In this document: in pieces, positions 55,640-64,000 of the stretch
Layout of the letters: every line of letters begins with the position of its first letter
Numbering within the stretch: position 1 is the first letter of the stretch
From: Prorocentrum cordatum
Lineage: Eukaryota; Sar; Dinophyceae; Prorocentrales; Prorocentraceae
DNA length: 64,000 nucleotides
Direction: 5' to 3'
Assembly (NCBI GenBank): GCA_963575745.1
Contig: CAUYUJ010020527.1
Coordinates: 655,464 to 719,463, forward strand
Notes under the pieces: generated by a model
Database searches by the model: none
What the model saw: the letters and a program-made list of their open reading frames with translations, nothing else
What the model was told of the DNA's origin: nothing
Program-made: the position numbers and the translations under genes

Positions 55640-56080
55640 TCGTTCCCAGATGCCTCGAAGACTCCCCAATCTCACTTCACTACGGGCCACTTTGACTTTC
55701 AAACGGCCCGAGGTGGCTTCAAAACTGCCCACGAGGCTCTCGAGGCGTCCCACGAGATCCCCAAAAGCCTTCCCAAGAGGGCCTCGAGAGGCACAAATCA
55801 TTGATTTTCCTCAGGTGCCCCAATGTTTTTTCAGGTTCTCGTCTTTTCGAGCTTTCCGACCTCCCAAAACGACCCAAGAGGCCACCAAGAATGCCTCAAG
55901 ATGGCTCAAGGGGCCCCCAAGAGGGCCCACGAGTGCTTCAAGACGGCCCAAGAGGCGCCCGAAATGGCCCCAACAAGGGCCCAAGAGGATGAACACGAAC
56001 CGACAATTCGAGCCTTCTGCCCCAAGAGGGCGCAGGAGGCTCCTAAGAGGGTCGAAAGATGCATCCAAGGGGCGAGAAAC
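55640..56080 (+). repeat. Dispersed CCAAGA element
   Basis: Head TTCTCGTCTTTTCGAGCTTTCCGACCTCCC at 55836-55865, preceded and followed by CCCAAGAGGC arrays. Confidence 0.72.
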
Positions 56081-56179
56081 AAATCCCCGGCATAATGGCT
56101 TAATTCCCGGCAGAGGGGTGCAATCGTCGGACGCCAGTTTCAACATGACCTCAACGTTAGTGTGAAGCATTGTTGTGGT

Positions 56180-56325
56180 ACTGTCCCTAAGCCTTTCGAG
56201 AAACCTCTCGGGCCTCCCGAGAGGCCTCTTGGGCCTCCCGGAAAGCCTCTTGAATCTCGAGAGGAACCTCTCGGGCCTTCCGACAAACCTCGCGGGCCTC
56301 CCGAGAGACCTCTTACCACCTGCTG
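56180..56325 (+). repeat. Short array of CCTCTCGGGCCTCCCGAGAG units
   Basis: About six units of the 21-bp type that forms the longer array at 57030. Confidence 0.8.
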
Positions 56326-56750
56326 GATTAAAAAGTGCGGACCGCATTCGAGGACTTCGACGCACCCATACCCTCTCACGCGCAGATCCTCTCATCGTCA
56401 ATCGGCATGGTCAGATTCACTCATATCTGCGCGTGCTCGCGCGCAGACTGATGGACGCAGTGTCGGCGCGCTGGTGCACGCGCGAGCTGAACGCGGAGGT
56501 CCGGCGCGGCATCTGAATTTTCTGGCGACAGCTGATTGGGCGATACATGTGGCTGCGAGGAAGTCACCAGCGGAATCGTTAACTTCTGCCCGCATGCATC
56601 GGGTCCATAAATCATGATATCGAGAATTCCCCGAGCGAAATCACCATTCTCTGGTCGCTGGAAATTGAACCGGATAATTTTTCCCGCAGATCTCCTAGGC
56701 GAAATCGCCATTGTCCGGTCGCCAGAGAAATTCTCCGGTTGCACCGAAAA

Positions 56751-56905
56751 GCTACCGGAAAGTTTTTTGGGAGGACGTATTGGGCGGAATCGCGATTCTC
56801 TGGTCATCACCAAATTTGGCGATTGTAATAATAAGGGCGAGGGTGGAGGAACCGGAGAATCGCGATCCCGCTCGATACGTCCTCCAAAAACACTCTCCGG
56901 TCGCC
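56751..56905. repeat. Fold-back element with ~50-bp inverted arms
   Basis: 56751-56801 and 56853-56905 are imperfect inverted copies sharing GAGGACGTAT, CGCGATTCTC and CCGG(A)AAGTTTTT. The loop is about 50 bases. CCGGTCGCC/GGCGACCGG motifs continue on both sides. Confidence 0.8.
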
Positions 56906-57029
56906 TTCCTGAGCGACCGGAGAACCCCTGGGCTGGTCTCTGCAACATTGTCCTGGGGCCTAGCGGGGTGATAATGGCGCATCTTGCGCGGCCTCTCTGG
57001 TCCGCACTTTTCAATCCAGCGGGTTGGAG

Positions 57030-57995
57030 GCCGCCCGAGAAACCTCTTGGGCCTTCCGAGAAACCTCTTGGGCCTTCGCGGAAGCCTCTTGGGCCTTCTG
57101 GGAGGCCATGGGCATCCCGAAGGGCTTCTTGGGCCTTCCGAGAAACCTCTTGGTCCTTCCGAAAAACCTCTTGGGCCTTCCGAAGAGCCGCTTGGGCCTT
57201 CCAAGAAGCCTCTTGGGCCTCCCGAGAGGCCTCTTGGGTCTGCCAAGAAGCATCATGGGCCTTCCGAGATGCCTTTTTTGGGCCCTCGGGGAGGCCTCTT
57301 GGGTCTGCCGAGAAACTCCTGGGGCATCCCGAGAGACCTCTTGGGCCTCCCGGAAAGCCTCTTCGGCGTACCAGGATGCCTCTTGGGCCTCCCGACAGGC
57401 CTCTTGGGCCTCCTGGGAGAAATCTTGAGCCTTCGGAAAAGCGTCGTGGGCCGTCCGGGAAGCCTCTCGGGCCTCCCGAGAGGTTTGTTGGTGGGCCTTG
57501 CGAGAAGCGTCTTGGACATTCCGAAAAACCTCTCGGACCTCCCGAGAAGCCTCTTGGGCCTTCCGAGAAGCCTCTTGGGCCTTCCGAGGTGCCTCTTGGG
57601 CCTTCTGAGAGACGTCTTGGGCCTCCCGAGAGACCTCTTGGATCTTCCAGGAAGCCTCGTGAACCCTCCGAGAATCATCTGGGACCTTCCGAGAGGCCCC
57701 TCGGGCCTTCCGAAAGTCCTCTTGGGCCTTCCGAGAGACGTCTTGAGCTTCCCGAGAGGCCGACACGTCTCTTGGGCCTTCCGAGAGGCCCCTATGGCCT
57801 TCCGAAAGACCTCTCGGGCCTCCCGAGAAGCCTCTTGGATTCTCCGAAAAGGCCCTTGGGCCTTTCGAGGCCTGCCAAAAGGCCTCTCGGATCTTCCGAC
57901 GGGATCTCTTGGGCCTTCCGTGAGGCCCCTCGGGCCTTCCGAGAAGCCTCTTAGGCCTCCCGAGAAGCCTCTTGGGCCTCCCAAGAGGCCTCCGC
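57030..57995 (+). repeat. 21-bp minisatellite (CCTCTTGGGCCTTCCGAGAAG)n
   Basis: About 45 units; the frame-preserving period creates long ORFs on both strands. Followed by (GATGATG) sequence at 57993-58110. Confidence 0.92.
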
Positions 57996-58309
57996 TGATG
58001 ATGATGGTGATGATGCTGGTGGTAATGATGAAGGTGCTGATGTTGATGAGGTGTAGGATGGTAATGGGGAGGAGCACGATGAGGATGAGTACGAGGATGG
58101 CGATGGTGATTATGAGGACGGCAAGGATGATGATCGCGGCGCAGTTTGTGATGGTGGTGGGATGCCAGGAGGGAGGGACGGTTCGGCCATTCCCGTCCCT
58201 CCTCGCCTTGTTCCCCCAGTAGAGCGGACCATGCCTTTCCAATGATAGACTATCACAAAAGAGCGGGCGAACGTGACGCGAAACCCTGCGCTCAGGAACA
58301 TCGTCTTAA

Positions 58310-58420
58310 GAGGAGGAGGAGGAGGAGGAGGAGGAGGAGGAGGACGAGGAGGAGGACAAGCATGAGGAGGAGGAGGCGGAGGAGGAGGAGGAGGAGGAGG
58401 AGGAGGAGGTGGGGGCGGGG
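58310..58420. repeat. (GGA)n tract
   Basis: GGA repeats with CAAGCATGA and CGAGGA interruptions. Confidence 0.92.
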
Positions 58421-58559
58421 AGGAAGAAAATGAGGAGGATGGAAAATCGCTTTTTTGTTGTTCTTGGTAATGCTGATGCTGTTGTTGGTTGATGCTGGTG
58501 AAGAAGATGTTGTTGATGCTCAAGCTGGCGAATCATATCTAGTCGCCTGCCCGGGTTGT

Positions 58560-58890
58560 GGGTCAGAGGCCTCTTGGTTGCCTGTTGGGGTCTCGTGGGA
58601 AGCCTTTCAGCGGGCCTCTGTGATGCACTTGTGAGGCTTGCTGGAACCCTGTAGGCCCGCTCGGAGGACGTCTGGGGGCTCTTCTGGGGGCCTTTGGGGC
58701 GTCTTGGGGCCTCCTGGGCACCTTTGCCAAGCCCGCTGGCGGTCTCGGGGATCCCGCTGGGCGGGCGCTCATTGGCGCCTTTTGGGGACTCTTGGGGCCC
58801 TTTCAGGCCATCTTGAGTCCACCTCGGGGGCCTCCTGGACAGTCTTCGGGCGATCTTGTGCGCGTCTTGGGTCGTTTGGGGCGGTATGAG
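58560..58890 (-). repeat. Dispersed CCAAGA array, reverse copy
   Basis: GGGGGCCTTTTGGGGCGTCTTGGGGCCTCCTGG units, the reverse of the CCAAGA family. Confidence 0.7.
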
Positions 58891-59028
58891 GGCCGATAAC
58901 GGCGAACATGCTAAACATGCGCACTCTTCCACGGGAAACGCCGTTTGCCTCTTGCAGCGGTGTAGGAATCCAGCGGGCACATCGCGCTCCTACAACGGAC
59001 GAGCGTCCGTGGACGGATTGTGTGTACA

Positions 59029-59029
<1 letters not shown>

Positions 59030-59064
<35 letters not shown>

Positions 59065-59240
59065 CATAGATAGATAGACATATATACATATATAGACATA
59101 CATATAGATGGTATATATAGATGGATATATATATATATGTATCGACATATCTATACACACAGACATATATATATGTATATAGAAACAAACATCTATACGT
59201 ATATGTATATGTATATATATATATATAGATGTATACATAC
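59030..59240. repeat. TA/CATA/GATA microsatellite cluster
   Basis: TA repeats with TAGATAGA and TATGTATA variants. Confidence 0.95.
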
Positions 59241-59334
59241 ACCACCTACATCACACGTATATTAGCCAGCATTGGCTCCACACATATAGGACGACTTAAA
59301 TCCATGAGTCAGCAAGATCGAGCATGCTTGTAAT

Positions 59335-59640
59335 CCGCAGCTCAGCAAGCAAACACGCGTGCAAGCAAACGCGCAAGCAAGCACGCAAACAAGCAAGCAA
59401 GCAAACGTGCAAGCGCGCAAGCAAGCAAGCAAGCGCGCAAGCAAGCAAGCAATCAGACATAAGGTGGGTGCCATTGGAAACAGGGAGGAGGCATAAGCAT
59501 AGACATAGGCCTAATCATAGGAATTAGGGGGGCATAGGAAGTATGGGGGGGGCAACGGACCAATTAGTAGGGTTTGACTTCGATCTCCTATAAGGCAAAC
59601 CTATTTGGATACTATCAGTCAATCTACTAGTCGGGTGTAG
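59335..59640 (+). repeat. (CAAG)n plus conserved tail, copy 2
   Basis: CAAG repeats then GTGCCATTGGAAA, then ACCAATTAGTAGGG and CTCCTATAAGGCAAACCTAT, matching the tail at 11590-11680. Confidence 0.8.
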
Positions 59641-59644
59641 CAAC

Positions 59645-60545
59645 TTACCATGCAACGCTTCCAATTGCCCCTGAAAATTTGAGGTTTGGTCCTGTGTGTT
59701 GGGTACCTGGCACAAGGCCACAATCTTATGCCACATACATCAACGCGAACTTGAGCCGCAGAGCCGTGTTGAATGACGTTGTAACTTTACGATGGTATAC
59801 GTGGGTACATCAGGTGTGGTTAAACCACGCCGTTCGATCTCATTCACACAGACCGCAGCTCGTGGAGTTCAGCTCAAATCAAGTAAACAATACCTGGGCC
59901 CCCTCGTGGACTCCTCTTGGCTTTACTCATGGCATCGCCACGGCATGCAACTAATGCGCGGCTGCCAATGCTCGCACAAAGACGACTTCAACGGACCTCC
60001 AATAGGAAGACATCGTCTTATCCTGATCGAATGCAAATGGGAAACTAATTCGGTACTTCTGGGAACCCAATCGCTTGGAACCCTCTTGTATCCCACACGA
60101 TCCCATTAGGAACTCAACCGGGTCTGGGAATTAGTCGTGGTGGATGCCGAGAGGGACCACTTCAATATCCCAGTTGGACTCCAATTTGCAGAGAGCTTTG
60201 GATTACAATTGGCTTCCTATAGTGTGCGGGTAGGAATCCAATAGGAAAAGATCCGACTGGATACCGACGGGACCCCAATCGGAACCCGATTGGATTCCAG
60301 TCGGAGAGATACGATTGTATTCCCACTGGAGCCCAATCGGGTATAGAATAGGATCTCTACTGGTTTCGACGAAGACCCCACTTGGAATGCAGTAGTCGTG
60401 TCTCAATCCAATAATCAGATGTCGTCAGCATTCCGTCCGAGAGAATCTTCTCGCATTCCGATCGGATCGCCGTGTGCCCCACGAGGAACTCAATTTGATT
60501 CCCAGGAGGACTACCATTATGAGGATGACAATATCTATAACCCTG
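59645..60545. repeat. Degenerate ATTCCAATCGGA-type repeats
   Basis: From about 60060 to 60500 the sequence is made of irregular 13-17-base units such as GGAACCCAATCG, GGACTCCAATTTG, GGACCCCAATCGG and GGATTCCAGTCGG. 59645-60050 holds no recognised feature. Confidence 0.55.
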
Positions 60546-60729
60546 TTTGGTTCAGTCCCTGACAGGAGATGTTCTCAGTCCAATGTGCTTACCCGAAACA
60601 CTCGCGTGAGCATTCTGAGCTCGAGAATTTCCTTTGCATTTGACATGTAATTCGAGTGAGTGGATGCCCGGGATTGAACCATTCTGCCAGGGATTGAACC
60701 TGCTTCCGGGGATTAAAACATTCGTGTCC

Positions 60730-60925
60730 TCCTCTTCTCGAACTTCCGACGCTCCCAACTGGCCCAAGAGGCCCCCAAGACTGCCCCACCACGTTTCAAG
60801 AGGCCCCCAAGAGGGCTTCAAGACGGCCCAAGAGGCGCCCAAGACGGCCCCAAGAAGGGCACAAGAGTGGGAACACGAACCACGCATTCCAGCCTTCTGT
60901 CCCAAGAGGCCCTCTTGCCTTCTCG
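60730..60925 (+). repeat. Dispersed CCAAGA element
   Basis: Head TCCTCTTCTCGAACTTCCGACGCTCCC then CCCAAGAGGCCCCCAAGA units. It adjoins the end of the cysteine-rich exon. Confidence 0.75.
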
Positions 60926-60949
60926 AGTAGTTGCCACCCAGAATGCTGC

Positions 60950-62213
60950 GCTGGCACGGTGGCGGAATTGCTGGAGGCAATTGGATAATGATGAAAAGGA
61001 AGGGCCAGAGCGGGCTCAAAACAAGCTGCAACATCTGTGAAGTTTGGAAAGTCAACAAACAATCCAAGCGGAATATGTGTGTGAAAACGCTGCTGTCCAA
61101 CACGCACCACTTGAAAACCACCGGCATCAATGTTTGCGCTGTGGTCCCGAGTTTCCCAAACAAGCCGTAGAGCTGACAGATCAAGAATACCACCAACACC
61201 TTTGGCATGATCAAGCGGGGCAAACCGCTGAATTCCCCTGGGGGCTGCGATGGGCTCGAAATGCACGCTTTCAATTTAGATCCACATAACCGGCTAACAA
61301 CAAGCCCAGCAATGACGAGAATGGAAAGCATAACTACCCACAAAATCTTGGCGTGTGTATCCAACTTGCGGCATTTTGCACAAACGAATGGCTGTACCAA
61401 AAAAAAGCCAGGCGCACACTCGGCGCATTTCCGGCCCAAGTAACCCATTGTGCATTGACTGTCGAATCGTCCGCCTTGACAAGCGTCAGGGTTCGAGCAC
61501 GGGACAACTACACGAGAAGCCTGCCCACCACGCCACGTTCCTGCATACGTCTGCGCAGTCTCCAGAGTCACATTCTCTATGTCGCACTTCAGACGGAGAT
61601 CCGAGCAAGGTTCGCAAGTATGGCCTCTGTCGAAGGAGGCAGCCAGAAAGCCACGCTTGCAAACGCAATCCTTCTCCAAAGAACTCCCCACTGAGAATGT
61701 AGTCAATGCCTCTCCTGGGCACGGCGCGCAAATCTGGGTCGTCGCGTTTTCAGGATCGCTAGCTGCTGGCTTGAACTTACCCTGGGCGCAAGGATCACAT
61801 GACCACTCCCCGTGAGTGCCGCGGTCCACCTTCCACTCAGCGCTGTAGCCAGATTCGCATGCTTGGCAATTAGTGGGCAAACCGTGGAACCCTTTTCGAC
61901 ACCGGCACTGCTGGGGTGCTGCTTTCAGTACCGTGGCTGCGTCGATGTCCACAACGCCCTTCCCCTGGTGGCTTGTCCGACTGAAGCCGTAGCATTCAAA
62001 TGCTGCCGAGGCGTCTGTCAAAGGCAACAACCGCCTTTCCGATTGCAGAGCAGGTTCGCCGTTTGCGCTCATGAGGCTATACGTCAGATTTAACCTTTGG
62101 TTGCCACCCAAACGCAGAATCGGGACGTCCCTGAAAACTTCGCGGTCAATCTTGCCAATGTAATTATTCCTGACGTCGATCTCAATCCACCCAGGCCCTG
62201 TGGGACCACCAGC
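60950..62213 (-). CDS. LRR-like, GCC2/GCC3 cysteine-rich exon with first membrane spans
   Basis: From the acceptor TTAACAG (62220-62214) the frame runs 34 codons before the residue numbered 1 here (TTG at 62111). These codons read NNYIGKIDREVFRDVPIL, leucine-rich-repeat-like. Residues 70-250 hold paired cysteines in ephrin-receptor-like units (CRCRKGF, CDPCAQGKFKP, ICAPCPGE, CVCKRGF, CEPC, CAECAPGFF, CAKC). Membrane spans follow at about 256-274, 300-320 and 360-379. After AIPPP the reading enters a dispersed repeat, so a donor lies near 60950-60925. A candidate is AG|GCAAGAGG. Expected topology: outer Cys-rich domain, then a polytopic membrane domain. Ligand and function unknown. Confidence 0.8.
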
Positions 62214-62219
62214 CTGTTA

Positions 62220-63065
62220 AGACAACTGGTGTGTCGGCATGTCTTTTTGTTTGTTGGTTGTCGTTGTGTAGTTTCACTTTCCTGGTTTTGTAGAGTAGCA
62301 GGGAGACCCCCTGTCGCATCGCGCCCAACACGCGTTCGTGTTTTGTCCAAGCCAAGCAGTTCCAAGGGAAGAGTTCCATGCCCCCATGGGGCCGCTAGGT
62401 GTTCTGAAAGTGCCTGTACTGTACATTCCACTTTTCGCTCTGGACTCTACCAGGACGAACCAACGAATCAACACCACAGAAAAATGGATGTCAAGCAAGC
62501 GGCATTGCGATATCTGCACAACGGGAACACGCATCGACGGCGGGAACACAACTGGCAAATGGGCCACAAGCGAATCCCGCACCACTAAAAAGTAGCACAG
62601 CCGCAACCAAGAGGTGGGACACGCGTCGGTCGCGAAGGGGGGGGGGAAGCCCCAGCGCGGATCCTCGTCTAAGCCCATAAGCCCCCTCGCGCCACGCCCC
62701 CTTCCCCCCCAAGCGCCCCCCCGCCCGGTCACGCAACTGGGCGTGGGGAGAAAGAACGCGGCAAATTCGCCCGGCCCGCCCATCTGTCAGCATCCCCCCC
62801 CGTCCCCCCAGCATGGCTTCAAACTTTCCCCCCGGGTGGGCCCAATGATTCCCGACCCGTCCAGAACCCTAGAGACGCAGGATCCCCACCGCCAGAACAA
62901 TTGATGGCTTGCACTGGGGCGCCATTCTCCCTTGAAAAATGCAACTGCTCCTGGCTCGGTGGGCACCGATCCTTCGTAGGGTGCAGGCCTTCGCGCAACC
63001 TGCTCCAGTGCGAGGGAAAGCGTTGCTGCAGCTGGTGCTGCTGCGTGCTGGGCTGCTTACTGCCA
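62220..63065. other. No gene recognised
   Basis: Upstream of the cysteine-rich exon, probably intron of the same gene. It has T/G-rich sequence at 62220-62300 and C-rich runs at 62640-62830. Confidence 0.45.
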
Positions 63066-63084
63066 ATTGGGCATAACTTTGCGC

Positions 63085-63965
63085 TGCTTTGGGACTAGAT
63101 CGGGCCCTTTCATGTGCGTTTTCCAACCTTTTAGGGCCAGTTGTGCTGTCAGAGGCCCTTCTAGCTGCGCTGGGGCTGTTCGAAAATGTTTGGAGCCTTT
63201 CTCAAGGTCACTTTGGGTCGCCTTGGAAATCCGTCTTGGGGACTATGGGCCCTCTTGCTTTGTCGAAAGGTCTCGAGGCCCTTTTGGGGATCTCTTGGTT
63301 CGTCTTGGCTCTTCCTGTGCCATCTTAAGCCTCTGAAGCAATCTTGGGTTGCTCCGAAAGACCACTTGGGCTGTCTTGGGGTTCTCTTGGAGCCTCTCGT
63401 AAAGGTCATCCTCTTGGCACCTCTTGGAACACATGGGGACCTCTTCGAGGCCTCTTCGGCCGTCCTGAGGCCTTCCTCGGTCATCTTGGGCCGTCTGACG
63501 CCTGACGTCCAAAGAACACATTTGAGAAACCTGTTTCGGATACAACGGGAAGCGCTGCTGCTTGATTCGCTCGCTGCCGTTGCTGCTGCTTGCTGCCGGT
63601 GGCGGCAGCTGGCTGCCGTTTAGTGCTGCTGCGCATTGCTGGTTGCCAATGTTTGCGGCTGTATGCTGCAGCTTGATGCCGCTTGGGCCTCTCTTTGGGA
63701 CTTCGCGTGCGTTTATGTCGGCCTCGCCTGGTCTGTTGATCAGCATCGGGGTCCTATGACTGGGGGCCTCTTGCGGGCCGTCTTCGGGGTCTCTTCGGGG
63801 CCTCTTGGGCTGTCTTGGGCATTCTCTGGGCTCTGGGGGCTCTCTGGGGCCGTGTTGAGGTTCTCTTGGGCCGTCGTGGGCCCCACTGGAGGCTCTTTGG
63901 GACTTCTTGATGCCATCTTGGGCAATCTCGGAGCTGTCCGAAGGCCTCTTGGAGGCATGCTGAGC
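63085..63965 (-). repeat. Dispersed CCAAGA array, reverse copy, with GCTGCTG insert
   Basis: Units of GGTCTCTTGGGCCGTCTTGGG type, interrupted at 63540-63680 by CGTTGCTGCTGCTTGCTGCCGG repeats. Confidence 0.7.
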
Positions 63966-64000
63966 CGAATGCCCGAATCAACTAAACGTATTGGGAACAG

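Larger units (their letters stand above)
50951..62213 (-). other. Predicted multi-exon gene: LRR-like / GCC2-GCC3 cysteine-rich / multi-TM protein
   Basis: Three exons on the same strand and in family order: 62213 to about 60950 (LRR-like, Cys-rich, three spans), 55353 to about 54930 (middle spans), 51684-50951 (last four spans and stop). The 5' part beyond 62.2 kb was not identified, so the gene is partial here. Introns of about 5.6 and 3.2 kb are filled with dispersed repeats. The product is probably a surface or endomembrane protein; ligand and role are unknown. Joining the exons into one gene is inference. Confidence 0.65.

Noticed and set aside
56614-57954. 446-codon ORF and its antisense partners
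   Set aside because: Produced by a 21-bp minisatellite; the first part is the fold-back repeat in unrelated phase.

Overview
The window looks like nuclear DNA of a dinoflagellate alga. The sequence is GC-rich and crowded with simple repeats. Coding capacity is confined to a few islands. One gene has a GC-AG intron bounded by AG|G. Another encodes a GCC2/GCC3-type (ephrin-receptor-like) cysteine-rich multi-membrane-span protein, a family common in dinoflagellates. Two retroelements of protist type are present. No bacterial-type operon, rRNA, tRNA or CRISPR array was recognised. Genus cannot be fixed from sequence alone.

Layout. (1) 32-7611, minus strand: a nearly intact tyrosine-recombinase (DIRS/Ngaro/PAT-like) retrotransposon between two identical 89-bp direct repeats. 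It encodes a Gag-like membrane-anchored protein, then, after an in-frame TGA-CTA-G, a Pol with a cytosine-C5-methyltransferase-like module apparently lodged inside the reverse transcriptase, followed by RNase H. A separate tyrosine recombinase ORF and a fourth ORF for a membrane protein with several glycosylation sequons follow. (2) 7.6-22 kb: microsatellites, a 9-bp minisatellite, a 12-bp minisatellite, two inverted TIR-bounded elements with (GGT)n cores, and several dispersed repeats. (3) 22.29-25.94 kb, minus: a two-exon gene for a secreted or membrane-targeted Ala/Lys/Glu-rich helical protein built from ~135-residue repeats. (4) 26-43.9 kb: mostly unrecognised sequence with a 200-bp (GT)n tract, an 8-bp-TSD MITE and a long 90-bp tandem satellite. 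(5) 43.9-45 kb: a 21-bp minisatellite. (6) 45.45-49.3 kb, minus: a decayed LINE (endonuclease, RT with a damaged catalytic motif, C-terminal domain). (7) 50.95-62.21 kb, minus: scattered exons that together match one gene: leucine-rich-repeat-like segment, cysteine-rich region, then many membrane spans. Its introns hold a second MITE copy, satellite arrays and hairpin-bearing repeats. (8) 62.2-64 kb: unrecognised sequence and a further copy of the main dispersed repeat.

Functionally, the first element carries a full set of retrotransposition activities (coat-like protein, RT/RNase H, YR integration) plus a possible DNA-methylating activity. The two host genes look like surface or secretory proteins. 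Long open frames across the simple repeats are mostly periodicity artefacts and are not annotated as genes.
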